This document shows, piece by piece, positions 1 to 10,430 of a stretch of DNA of 64,000 bases. Positions within the stretch are counted from its first letter, which is position 1, and the number at the start of each line of letters is the position of its first letter. The notes under the pieces are model-generated. The model was not told the origin of the DNA. It was given only the letters and a program-made list of their open reading frames with translations, and did not search any database. Position numbers and translations under genes: made by a program. Origin of the DNA: Tillandsia leiboldiana (lineage: Eukaryota > Streptophyta > Magnoliopsida > Poales > Bromeliaceae); assembly GCA_029204045.2 (NCBI GenBank), contig CM055062.1, positions 8,737,705-8,801,704 on the forward strand, read 5' to 3'.

Positions 1-1260
1 CACCGGGCCCCTTATGCGGCACATCCAGGGGGCACGAAGATGTACAGGGACCTCAAACAGATCTACTGGTGGCCCAACATGAAAGGGGACGTCACTCGAC
101 ACGTAGCTCATTGCCTAGTGTGCCAACGGATAAAGGTCGAGCACCAGCGGCCAGCAGGGAAGCTACAGCCCCTACCGGTGCCAGAGTGGAAGTGGGAGCA
201 AATCACCATGGACTTCGTCACGGGCCTCCCACGTTCACCCCAGGGCCACGACGCAATTTGGGTCGTAGTCGATCGGTTAACCAAGTCAGCACACTTTCTG
301 CCAGTTCATACGACCTGGACCCGAGAACGGTTGGCCCAAACATATGTCAGCGAGATCGTTAGATTACATGGAGTGCCGGCATCGATCACCTCGGACAGAG
401 ACACGCGCTTCGTCTCGAAATTTTGGCAGAGCCTTCAGCGGGCCATGGGAACCAAATTACAGTTCAGCACAGCCTTCCACCCTCAGACGGACGGACAGTC
501 AGAGCGCGTGATTCAAATCCTCGAAGACCTGCTTCGCGCCTGTGTACTAGATTGGGGGATCGGGTGGTCACGGCACCTACCTCTCGTGGAATTCGCCTAC
601 AACAACAGCTACCAGGCCAGCATCCAGATGGCACCCTACGAGGCCTTATATGGAAGACGCTGCCGATCCCCGATCTGCTGGGACGATCTGGGGGAGCGGA
701 AATTCTTGGGGCCCGACTTAGTGGAGGAAACGGAAGAGAAGGTTCGCCTCATCAGACAGCGCCTGCTAACCGCCCAGAGTCGCCAGAAGAGCTACGCGGA
801 CCAAAGGCGCCGCGACTTGGAATTCCAAGTGGGAGAGCATGTTTTCTTGCGGGTCTCGCCGTCCAGAGGAGTCAAGCGGTTCGGGCTAAAAGGGAAGCTG
901 AGCCCACGGTTTGTAGGGCCTTTCGAGATTTTGGAACGCATCGGCCCAGTGGCGTACCGCCTTGCCCTACCACCAAACCTCGACCGAGTCCATGACGTCT
1001 TCCACGTTTCGATGCTCCGTAAATACCTCTCCGATCCATCGCATATCCTGGATGTCGCCATACTCGACCTTAAAGAAGACCTAAGCTTCGAGGAAACCCC
1101 CGTGAGAATCCTGGCAAGGGAAAGCAAATCACTGCGGAATCGAGCCATCCCCTACGTGAAGGTACTCTGGAGCAACCACGAGGAGCGAGAAGCAACATGG
1201 GAGCTGGAATCTAAAATGAGGGAGAACTACCCGAACCTATTCACCGCCATCCGGGTCTGA
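1..1260 (+). CDS. Ty3/gypsy element A: integrase part of pol (5' cut by window edge)
   Basis: This is the C-terminal part of a Ty3/gypsy polyprotein, open from base 1 to the stop at 1258-1260. The H2C2 zinc-binding module comes first (HPGG, then CLVCQ). The integrase core follows with the first Asp in TMDFVTGLP, the second in SDRDTRF and the Glu in GQSERV, the D,D35E layout that joins element cDNA to the chromosome. The last 40 or so residues (SNHEEREATWELE) resemble the degenerate chromodomain tail of plant chromoviruses. It is related to element B in this window but clearly diverged. The frame is uninterrupted, so this portion could be functional; gag, protease and RT would lie left of the window. 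Confidence 0.93.
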   Translation, partial: HRAPYAAHPGGTKMYRDLKQIYWWPNMKGDVTRHVAHCLVCQRIKVEHQRPAGKLQPLPVPEWKWEQITMDFVTGLPRSPQGHDAIWVVVDRLTKSAHFLPVHTTWTRERLAQTYVSEIVRLHGVPASITSDRDTRFVSKFWQSLQRAMGTKLQFSTAFHPQTDGQSERVIQILEDLLRACVLDWGIGWSRHLPLVEFAYNNSYQASIQMAPYEALYGRRCRSPICWDDLGERKFLGPDLVEETEEKVRLIRQRLLTAQSRQKSYADQRRRDLEFQVGEHVFLRVSPSRGVKRFGLKGKLSPRFVGPFEILERIGPVAYRLALPPNLDRVHDVFHVSMLRKYLSDPSHILDVAILDLKEDLSFEETPVRILARESKSLRNRAIPYVKVLWSNHEEREATWELESKMRENYPNLFTAIRV

Positions 1261-1297
1261 GTTTCGAGGACGAAACTCGTTTTCTAGAGGTGAGTGG

Positions 1298-4279
1298 TGT
1301 GATAACCGCGGATTTATTTTACCTTTCGGGGCTTTCCGCCGATTTTTATTGAACCGTCTGGTTGACAATAGGGGTTCGAGGGTAATTTTTCCTTGTTTTT
1401 CTGGGCAGACGGTCGGGGCTCGCGGGTATTTTTGGTTAATAAAGCTCGCGAAACGGAGACCGGCGGCGCGATCGGTTTTGGATTCCGACCCTCGGATCTC
1501 CCAGAATAAATTCCGGAAGCTGGTACCGTAGCCCAGGTGACTTACACAATTACCGGGGGCGGACCGAACTCGGGTCCGCAATCAGATCGATTTTAGTCGA
1601 TCAATTTGAGGTATGGGGTTAAACCACCCCTTTTTGTTTTCCTTTCACTCGAGGGTTAAAATTAATTTTGGAGTCCAAAATCCACTACGCCCAAAACGTC
1701 TAAGTATTTCGGCCTGGGGAAATTAGGTTATCTAAACCTCGCCCCCCCCCCCCCCCTCCTGGGCGTACAATATCCGAGCGTGGACGAGGAACGGTTCCCC
1801 CAAAACCCTCGTCCTTTCCTTCGGCCGGCGTGGAAGAGAAGAGAGCGATCGCCTCCCCGCAAAGATCCGACGAACGCGAAGAGGACGATCCCTCTCCTTC
1901 GCCCGGTACCGACCAAAACAAGGTGAGCCGCGCTTTCGTTTTCCTTTCTTGTCTTTTCTCGTCACGAGCGAGACGGGGGAGGGGGTTCTTGATGCGTCGG
2001 AGATGGAAGAAGAGGGGCGTCGCCATCGCACGCGGAGCGCCGCGCGGAGCAACCCGCGCATGCGGGGGCGCCGCGCGGGGCGCCCGCACGCGGGGCGCCG
2101 TGCGGGGCCGCCCGCGCATGCGGGGGCACCGCGCGGTGCGACCCGCGCATGCGGGGGCGCCGCGCGGGGCGCCCGCATGCGGGGCGCCGTGCGGGGCCGC
2201 CCGCGCATGCGGGGGCACCGCGCGGTGCGACCCGCGCATGCGGGGCGCCGCGCGGGGCCGCCCGCGCATGCGGGGTGCCGTGCGGGGCACCCGCATGCGG
2301 GGGCGCCGCGCGGGGCAGCCGCGCATGCGGGGCGCCGCGCGGTGCAACCCGCGCATGCGGGGGCGCCGCGCGGGGCAGCCGCGCATGCGGGGCGCCGCGC
2401 GGTGCAACCCGCGCATGCGGGGGCGCCGCGCGGGGCACCCGCATGCGGGGCGCCGCGCGGGGCCGCCCGCGCATGCGGGGTGCCGTGCGGGGCACCCGCA
2501 TGCGGGGGCGCCGCGCGGGGCAGCCGCGCATGCGGGGCGCCGCGCGGTGCAACCCGCGCATGCGGGGCGCCGCGCGGGGCAGCCCGCGCATGCGGCGGCA
2601 CCGCGCGGTGCAGCCCGCGCATGCGGGGGTGCCGTGCGGGGCACCCGCATGCGGGGCGCCGCGCGGGGCAGCCGCGCATGCGGGGCGCCGCGCGGACAGG
2701 ACGGCGGCGCGTGGGGGGGGATTCGGTTGCTGCCGTCGGGGGGCCGGCCAGTATTGGGGCTTTTCCTTACTTCGCGTTTAAAGGTTCTTGACCTCCCCGC
2801 CCGGGGATCCCGTTTTGCAGCTTAGGGGAGCGCGCCGGGACGCGGGGAGCCGAGCGTGGTTTTGCTACTAGCGACAGGTGGGTTGTTTTTACTTTATTCC
2901 TAGCCTCTAAATTCTATCATATTGGACGGGGTCTATTCTAAGTGTACTGGGGTTACATAATGACGGGCGACAGCTTATGCATGTTAGTGGGTTCGCAATA
3001 ATGGTTAGCGTCGATTGCCGACGGTGTTCTTCTTTTAACCCTTATATGTCAGCGGGCCACCTTCGAGTGCGCGCAATATTACCTTGTTTTCGATTATGCA
3101 CTTTACCTCATTTACCTCATTACTCTTGTTATTCATATTATGATACTGACATGATGGTGGTTACGGTTACTTGGCTCGAGGTTGCCACACGCGCACCCGC
3201 GGTTTGGCCACCGCAAAGGGTGCGCTTTTCCGGAAAAGTGGTCTATGACCCGTGTATACCCACGAGGTGACGTAGTGGGGCCCCTTATTAGTGGTGGGGT
3301 TGAGGCGCCGAGGTGCGAGCGGTGCGACCCGTCGGTTTAGTTGTCCGGCGTGGTCGGGTTTCTGCAGGTACGGTACGGGCCGTCGGTTTAGTTGTCCGAC
3401 GTGTCCGGGTATTTCTGGAGGCAGGTGTACAGGTTGCCTTCCTCTTTGGGAGGGTGGTTGCTCCGGTTATCTTCACGGTTTGTTTCATTATATTCTCCTG
3501 CTCTACTATTTTTCTTGCGTCACTGACATCCCACTTCGTGACAGGGTCCAGACGGGGGGAGAGGTAGGCGGTCGTGAGGACGGGGCAGGAGCAGCTGGGT
3601 CGCTGGGGACCCTGGACTGTATTTATTCTTTTATTTCTCGCTTTTCATTGCATTGTAGTTATGTGAGAGGTTCGCGATACCCTCGTGGGGTCGACGTGGA
3701 TGTCGGTGCGGGTTGCATATAGCGCCCTTGTACGTTACTTTTCCTTCTATGTCTATTGGCCATTTGAAAATCAAAAAAAAACAGAAGCCAAAGAAAAGAT
3801 TGCGAAAACCGTTTTAAAAACCTAAGTGTCGTGTGGGCACTGGTTTCAAAACCCTGTGGATTTATGGATTGCGAAAGGGATTTCAAAACTTGGTGTCGGG
3901 TGGGCGCCGCTTTCAAACCTTGTGGATTTATGCTAATTTTGAAACTAGCTTTCAAAACGTAAGCGCCGGGTAGACGCTCTTTCAAAACTGTGGATTTATC
4001 CTTTCCAAATTGATCGGCCATACGTTCTTCTGTTATTAGTTTAGAATGCTGGTTAATTGCTGTGATTGATGGGCTGTGTTTGTTGGAACATGTTCTGAAC
4101 GCTTACGCCGTGCACGTACAGGGGAGACTCTGTCCGTTTGCAGAGTGACCCTGTATGTGTGGCGGGTCTGGGCACGTGCCCGGGAAGAGGGGTTCTCTTT
4201 TAAACAAAAAAAATTTACACGCCAAATATTCGACTTTCATGAATCGTTTCCGCTAAACCAAACCCCCCGGGGCGTGACA
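1298..4279 (+). mobile_element. 3' LTR of Ty3/gypsy element A
   Basis: The LTR begins TGTGATAACC 37 bases after the integrase stop and ends GGGGCGTGACA, giving TG...CA ends over 2982 bp. The LTR end matches those of families B, C and G here. No primer-binding site follows, so this is the 3' LTR. It is followed directly by part of a family C LTR, implying that element A inserted into that older LTR. The partner 5' LTR is outside the window, so the left border rests on the TG and the position after the stop. Confidence 0.8.
2036..2692. repeat. GC-rich minisatellite inside LTR A (about 30 bp unit)
   Basis: About 22 tandem units of 29-31 bp each carry GCATGC followed by GGGGCGCCGCGCGG. Two unit types alternate in places (ending GGTGCAACCCGC or GGGGCAGCCGC), making a 60 bp higher-order repeat. 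Lack of A/T-rich stop codons leaves several overlapping frames open, but those Pro/Arg/Ala/Gly-rich ORFs are artefacts. Confidence 0.95.
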
Positions 4280-4822
4280 TATCAGCATGCTAGTGTAGCT
4301 TTACAACTTGCCATATCTGTATTTATATCTTGCTACTAATGCTTCTATTGGACCAAGAGACGTAGAACATGTATTCTCGGTGGGTGAACCAATTGGGAAC
4401 TATTTGTAGTTCTCATACCACGTTTTGGTGACCATTTTACAAGGCCAGATACATTCGGTGAGGCACTCGATAGGGGCAAGGGCCCGGCAGAGTAACAGAC
4501 CTAGCGGGTCTAGTGATCGAGTACTATTTTGTTTCTTTTTTGGAGTGAACATTGTATTGAGAGGAAAAAAAAAAATTGTAACTATTTGTTATATGATTTA
4601 AATGTTCATTCGAGTTACATTTCAGCTTTAATAGTTGTATTCATGTTAAAGTTGAATGCTTTAAATAGTAGTAAGTTTTACGTTGATATACTTGTTTGAC
4701 TCATTGTGCTAATTGCCGTTGAGATGATCGATCGTTCCTTTCGGGTATGAAGAGGTTATGTCCGATTGGTGGGTCTGTTAGCGTGCCCAAACTGACTAAA
4801 TAGGCGGTCTCGGGGCGTGACA
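4280..4822 (+). mobile_element. Family C LTR, 3' end fragment (copy 2)
   Basis: From TATCAGCATGCTAG to GGGGCGTGACA this matches 38927-39541, the tail of the family C LTR in the large intron. Shared landmarks include TTGGACCAAG, GGGCAAG..CCCG and GGCGGTCTCGGGGCGTGACA. Only about 540 bp is present because element A is joined to its left side. Confidence 0.82.
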
Positions 4823-5811
4823 GTTTTGCATAGAGAATTATTGCCCATAAAAAAAATTCACCTTTGATAGATTCATATGTGAAAACCAATCCCAATTGGG
4901 ATAGATATGATAGGGGCCAGCCAAATCCATAATCCCATTATTCTTTAGTTTATTTTCATCGGACATAGAAAGAACAAATTCTGAATCATCTAGACTGCCA
5001 TCAGCAACACTAGCCTCTACTAGTTTCTCCTTTTTCTGCCCTTATTATTTTCCATTCTTTTTCTTTAATTAGAAGCATTCTAATTTGATATGGCCTTTTT
5101 TCTTGCCGTAAATACAAATCAAATCCTTATGCTGTAACCTTGATTTCAATCTCTGTTTGCTGTTGCCAGAACTCTTTTCTTTAGGCCCTTCTCTCGCAAC
5201 TAGGCACTCTATAGTACATTTACTCGGAGTTGCTATTGATCTGTTCGTCAATCTGTTCTCTAGAGAGCAAAGACAATTTAACATCTTCAATGGATAAGGA
5301 ATCTCTACCAAAAAGGAAGGTTTCTCTAAAGTATTTATATGATGGAGGGTAAAGAACATAACAATAAAAGAGCTTCATCTTCTTCCTCAATTTTTACATC
5401 TATTGATCGTAAATTTGTAATAATAGAATTGCATTCATCAAGATGAGATTTAATAGATGTACAGCTTTAGATATAATTTAGTCATGAAAGACTTCGTCAT
5501 ACAAAAAGACTCGAGCTTTAACTATAGAGTCATAGAGGTCTTCTCATTTAGAACTTCATGTAGAACTACATTACGGAGACAGCTGAATTGTCGTACGAAC
5601 TTTGGCATCCATATCCTCTTTCTACTTCTCCATCAATGTGCTAGAGATCTTTTATGTCCCTAACCGTGCCTTTTGCCACCCTTATTGTGTTAAAATTGCG
5701 CGCATCTTAACTTGCCACAGTGTGAAACTGTTGGAGTGATCAAACTTCTCGATCTCAAATTTCGTAGACTTCTTGAGTACCCAAACAAACAATTCGGCTC
5801 TGATACCAGTT
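4823..5811 (-). pseudogene. Copia relic D: gag/leader, antisense
   Basis: Read on the minus strand, a degraded Ty1/copia gag ends in a nucleocapsid-like knuckle around 5074-5120 (KKGHIKLECF, second Cys lost). A longer reading block covers 5069-5359. Frames are broken throughout. A primer-binding site and LTR lie to the right, as expected for an element transcribed leftwards. Its 3' part is cut off by the family C LTR at 4822. Confidence 0.7.
5796..5808 (-). promoter_or_regulatory. Primer-binding site of copia relic D (tRNA-iMet)
   Basis: The minus strand reads TGGTATCAGAGCC, the complement of the plant initiator tRNA-Met 3' end, three bases inside the LTR border at 5812. Confidence 0.85.
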
Positions 5812-6176
5812 TGTTATCACAAAAGCGAAATGATCTAGTTGATAGATGCAAAAAATACCAAATGAGAAATAAAAAAGAGAGAAGAAAAATAAAGCACACA
5901 AATATTTATGTAGTTTGTCTAGTAGCCTACGCCCACAGGAGAAGACAGTAAAAACTTATATTACTATCGAAGGCAGAGTACAAAAATATCTCTCCAAAAA
6001 CCCAAATCCCAAAATATGCTCGATGCACCTTATATCGTATGACCGAGAATTACAAAGCCACGTCACTCACACGCGGCTCCCACGGTTTAGCTCTCCCACA
6101 CTAGCGTACGGCTCGACTCGGCTCTTAATGCATTCCATGCATCGCTACTGCTACTCCTATGTACGGACCTCCAACA
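5812..6176 (-). mobile_element. 5' LTR of copia relic D (antisense)
   Basis: The plus strand runs TGTTATCAC ... CTCCAACA. On the minus strand it starts TGTTGGAG and ends GATAACA just before the primer site. At 365 bp it has a plausible copia LTR size. The outer border is provisional, because the AT-rich sequence to about 6500 could be a longer U3. Confidence 0.6.
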
Positions 6177-7029
6177 CCTCTTAGATTTACACCAAAACAC
6201 ACAGCTTAATTTGGCTTAGTTTCCAATCTGCGTGTAGCTATGCGTACATATAGGCATCCACACCAACTTAATTAAACTAGCGCTCCAAGAAGAAACTAAA
6301 TAGGACTAAAAAAAAAAAAATCCTATGCTGACTAGGACTTTAAATACTTCCTCTCCAAGGCACAATAGACCCAGTCTACCAATTCACATAGGCCAAATAG
6401 ATTTTAAATCCTAATCTATTTAAAATAGAGTTAAGGATAATTACAAATCATGAGTCCTCTTAATTTTGGTCCACAAAATTTAGGCCACGTCACAAAATGA
6501 TTTTGAGTCAAAGAAGTTCGAGACATAGTGAACACCAAGTGATTCATTGCTCATCAGCTTATTACCATTAATTTATTTCAAGGAACTGCTATAGCTTAAA
6601 TATTGAAAAAATAATTTGCCGATGTAAAAAGTTTGGACGGAACTTGTTACTGCTACTCTTGCCTTTTATATGTACTTCAGATTTTGCCATGACAATGTTT
6701 ACAAAATAAAGCATAGTTATAGTGAAGGAATTATCGGTCAACATTTTCCTTTTTTTTTGAAATGACAATGGAGCTTGTGCTTATAGATACTAGATGATCT
6801 TTTACCAAAACTATTCATTTAATGGGTTATCCAAAATCATGGTTGTGAAGCATGCTGTGAAAACTGGTTTTGGCTGATGTCTGCTGTTATAAAGCTACAT
6901 ACCAATCTTATTGCATGGTAGCCTACTATGCATTGAACATCATGGCATGCAAAGTAAATTACTAGCCGATTTGACAAATTAGGAATTCAACAAAGTAGAG
7001 AGGCAAATATTTTTCATATTGTCTCTTAC
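6177..7029. other. Intron sequence of the debranching-enzyme gene, no gene seen
   Basis: AT-rich sequence. I see no exon and no convincing element ends apart from a possible extension of the copia D LTR at its left side. Confidence 0.5.
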
Positions 7030-7086
7030 AGGTAGGCCTGTGTGGCATGTTACAAAAAAGTCCCTTAGATTCCCAGCTAATCCAAC
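7030..7086 (-). CDS. PU1: Limit dextrinase/pullulanase exon (11th in window)
   Basis: Encodes VGLAGNLRDFFVTCHTGLP (19 aa). The acceptor is CGCAG|GTTGG and the donor CCT|GTAAGA. It continues in phase from the exon at 8039-8110 and matches the VGMAGNL-type segment of plant limit dextrinases. The next exon, which would carry the GH13 region IV Asp, is not found in 1-7029 and must lie left of the window if it exists. Confidence 0.88.
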
Positions 7087-8038
7087 CTGCGAAAACACAA
7101 AGAATTCGTCACTTAAAATTGCCTTCAAACTTTTTTTAAGGAGTAAGGCGTCACAAAATGTAGTAATAACTACTCAATTGACTATCACCATAGATGTCAA
7201 TCCTTGAATAGTTAAAAAACTGGAAAAAAAAAGAATATCAGCATTCACATAAATGGATCCAAAAGGCATGCTATGTTAGGAGGTGAGAGGAGGTTATGAC
7301 AGATGATACTGAAGCATATAGACAAGGAAATTCACTGAGCATTAGATGGTGATAGCTCATGTAACTTTGGATGCATTATTGTTTACAAATATGTTACGGC
7401 ATAGTAAATTGGTTTAGTTTGTATTCAGAATGCCATGGGCAACATTCTTTCCCCTTCAAAAAGGTTCCACAACTCCTAATTGAACTTAGAAGACTACTAC
7501 TCGAGCATACAAGATTTCTCTTTGCATGCACTTCAAGAGTGCAGAAAAATTTCAAAAATAGTACATTAGTTTCACTTTCGTGCAATTTTCAAGCTGTACA
7601 GAAAGAAAGCTTGAGCCTTAAGTTCAAAAATAACTAAGAGCAATTACAAAAGAGTACATGTATTAGCTTACTTCAATGACCTGAACTTGCATGACAAAAT
7701 GCTATCATATTAAATTATGTGCTGCATGAATCCATATGGAGTAACTCCAAATAGAAGCAGCAACACATGAACAGAACAGCTGAATATGGTGGCTACCACT
7801 TGATTTGTACAACACACATGAATAATCCTTACCCATAAATACTGAACATTCCTTCCAGCCCTTTTGTGCACAGCAATTACTTTTCACGGAAACATTGTTC
7901 AAAAAAAAAAAAACAACAAAAAAGACTGAATCGCTGTAGAATATAGATATGCAATAGCAATTGAGCAAGACTCTAGAAAAAAAATCTTCAGATAGTAAAT
8001 ATTTCAAACTACAAAAATTCGAAATTAAGGCAAGCAAC

Positions 8039-8110
8039 CTGAATGTGATCAGCTGATGAGGAGAGCATACTGTCCATAACAGATTTACCACCTTGATCAT
8101 ATCCATTGGG
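8039..8110 (-). CDS. PU1: Limit dextrinase/pullulanase exon (10th in window)
   Basis: Encodes 24 residues beginning PNGYDQGG and ending ADHIQ. The acceptor is GGGTAG|CCCAAT and the donor TTCAG|GTTGC. Both edges are phase 0, joining exons 9 and 11 without a break. Confidence 0.88.
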
Positions 8111-9018
8111 CTACCCCAAGAAAACAAAATAAAAAGTCAAAAACCAAGTAATAATTAATGATCACATTTGGTCACTTTGAGAAATAAATACGCAGACAGG
8201 AAGTAAACGAGCATTTGAACTTGCACTATCTGAAGATTGAGCAACCGCTTGGCAGGCTGATGAAAGAAAATAAAAGCAGATTTTTTTTTTTTTTTTTTTT
8301 CTTTTGTCTCTTGCACCTTTCCCCTTCTTCAACAGCAATTATGTGTTTTTGGTTTATCGAGCATTTGACTATAACCTTATTTTTCGGGTCCTATAGATTT
8401 AATCCTTCTGCATATTTCCAGATACAATAGGTTGTATAGTACGATTGCCCTCGAAACCACTTTTCTGCTAGCTTGTTCGTTTTGTCTTACCATGAAATAC
8501 AACTAATATCCAATCAATAAGAAACATCCGTTCTAGTTTCTTCAATTTTCCTCTCTAATCCATAAAGCTTTCTTTTTGTTCATAAGTTATCTTTAATATC
8601 TGTATACACTGTTCGTTTGCTATGTAACTCTGGCTCAGATCAGTTGAAGAAATCTTACGAATCTTCTTCATGTATATGGTTAAGTCTAATTGTAATTTTA
8701 TACTTGAAGCACAAGCAACTGTTTTTCTACATCCAGTGTATTTTGTGACCATCAAATAAACAGTTAAGCATAAGTATCATCAAGTGAATAAGAAGAATCT
8801 TGTTGTGATCAAATCGATTCCGTGATTCCTCCAACAGCTTGTTCAATCAACCTCATGACAAGTTTTACAAAAACCAAATACACAGTACTTCTCAACCACC
8901 ACCTAATTCACAAAAAGGCCATGTAGAAGATGAACTCCCACACTTCAATTAACAAAAAAGAAAAGGAAATTGAACTACACAAAATTTGATCCTACTGCAT
9001 TCGCTATTAGATTTGTAG

Positions 9019-9019
<1 letters not shown>

Positions 9020-9052
<33 letters not shown>
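9020..9052. repeat. Poly-G tract of 33 bases in a host intron
   Basis: An uninterrupted run of 33 G, then TGC and five more G. In the host transcript it reads as poly-C. The exact length is likely to be unreliable in any assembly. Confidence 0.9.
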
Positions 9053-9053
<1 letters not shown>

Positions 9054-9227
9054 GCGGGGGTGGTGCTATTGGGGGGAACTCTGAAGACTGCATGTCATTA
9101 TAAAAGCAGGATCACAGAGTTCATAGAGAACAAATAATTTCTGACTCTGAAAACAAAAAAAAACATTCACCACCAGAAAACAGAAACCAATAGCAGCCAA
9201 AGAAGACAATATAGCTGTTACATCTAC

Positions 9228-9318
9228 CTCCAAAGAAAGACCTGTGACAAATCCCTGTTGAAGTGGATTACCAAACGGAGAACCGCCTAGAACTGCATCT
9301 CGAATTCGATCATTGAAA
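9228..9318 (-). CDS. PU1: Limit dextrinase/pullulanase exon (9th in window)
   Basis: Begins with the T that completes the split Ser codon AG^T, then encodes FNDRIRDAVLGGSPFGN and on to GFVTGLSLE (30 residues). The acceptor is TTGCAG|TTTC and the donor GGAG|GTAG. The peptide is a hallmark of plant limit dextrinases, directly following the GTGIG end of the exon at 53061-53153. Confidence 0.93.
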
Positions 9319-9562
9319 CTGCAAGTCAGCAGTAGAAGGTTGACTTCCAACGTTAGAACAAAAGACAGAAGCCAATAATATGCTCAATTTGAAAATATTC
9401 GAATAGAGAAGTACACAAAGAGTGTGCAGGTTGGTAAATGTTATTACATTATATCTATTAAATGGCAACATCTTCCTTCTTGACATACTGAGAAGGGATT
9501 TAAGTGCATAGCACTTGCTGGCATTGTATGGCACGGTGTGTGCCATGCTGGGCGGCTGTATA

Positions 9563-9690
9563 GGATGTGGCCCACGTGATATTTTAAAGGCGATCCCTAA
9601 GGATAGACTCAATCCAACAGTTGGGGTGTATTTGGGTATATTTTTGATGGGTGGACGTGATTAAAACATCCTTATATATATATATATATA
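9563..9690 (+). repeat. Dispersed repeat, copy 1 (second copy at 42250-42362)
   Basis: GATGTGGCC, then GGCGATCCCTAAGGATA, CAATCCAAC and a GATTAAAA..ATCCTTATATATA end in a TA microsatellite. The same order occurs at 42250-42362. The family is unknown to me. It directly flanks the gypsy B array through a (TA)n(GA)n stretch. Confidence 0.7.
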
Positions 9691-10160
9691 TATAGAAAGA
9701 GAGAGAGAGAGAGAGAGTGTGATGATCCGGACTCCCGCAGGAACTGTGCAACATTAAACAGTGACTGTAGGGAGCTTATTCGGTGAAGCAGAGCTTGTAG
9801 AATCGAAATTGGACATTTAATATAGACTCTGCGCGAAAATCGGAGCAAATGGAATTTTCCGGGAGCTTTCGGCAAAATTTCGGATGAGAATTTGGCGAAA
9901 TGGACGTCGTATTTGGACTCAGCGCGCGAAAACGATCGAAACGGTATATTTACTTTATTTTTTCGGCGCAAAATTACTGTTCACGCCGGAACAGTAACTC
10001 CGGCCGCCGGAATTACTGTTCCGGCGACCGGCGCACGGCGGCGGGCGGCGGCGCAGCGGCGGCACAGCGGCTGAGGGCGGCGGCGCAGGCGCGGGCGGGG
10101 GGCTCGGGTGCGCGGTCCATGGGCCTGGCGTGCACCGGGTGCACCGAAGACTCCTTCTGC

Positions 10161-10345
10161 CACGTGGCAGCTTCCCATTGGCTGGCCGGCTTCTAGAAGC
10201 ACGTGGGAAGGTGACACGTGGCGCTCCCCTATTGGCCGACATCTTCCGGAAGACCCGGAGCGCGGACCGGCCACGTGCACCACGTGGCCACGTGGCGATT
10301 TTTCATTGGGCCTGCACAGGCTGTTTGCTGTTATGTGGACACGTG
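10161..10345 (+). promoter_or_regulatory. Cluster of seven G-boxes in the LTR B U3
   Basis: The palindrome CACGTG occurs at 10161, 10200, 10215, 10272, 10281, 10289 and 10340, mostly as CACGTGGC. ATTGG (inverted CCAAT) motifs are interspersed. A TATA box follows about 80 bp downstream. In plants such sites bind bZIP and bHLH factors in light and ABA responses. The cluster is repeated in the 3' LTR at 22347-22531. Confidence 0.85.
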
Positions 10346-10421
10346 GCGCATTATGGATGGCCGATTTTGGTGTTTCCTGTTCGGATCCGAATCCCGTGTG
10401 GGAATATTCCCTTTGGCCCAC

Positions 10422-10430
10422 TATATAAGA
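10422..10430 (+). promoter_or_regulatory. TATA box of LTR B
   Basis: TATATAAGA lies downstream of the G-box cluster and 80-90 bp upstream of a CT-rich leader, a normal plant core promoter arrangement. A matching copy occurs in the 3' LTR near 22608. Confidence 0.75.

Noticed and set aside
1700..2825. Several overlapping ORFs of 200-330 codons on both strands
   Set aside because: They run through the GC-rich minisatellite of LTR A, which lacks stop codons in many frames. The products are low-complexity Pro/Arg/Ala/Gly repeats with no family resemblance.
9460..9560. Possible remnant of the hAT-like MITE (GGGATTTAAGTGCATAGCAC, GGCACGGTGTGTGCCA)
   Set aside because: The similarity covers only the left-end motifs; no right end or duplication is visible.
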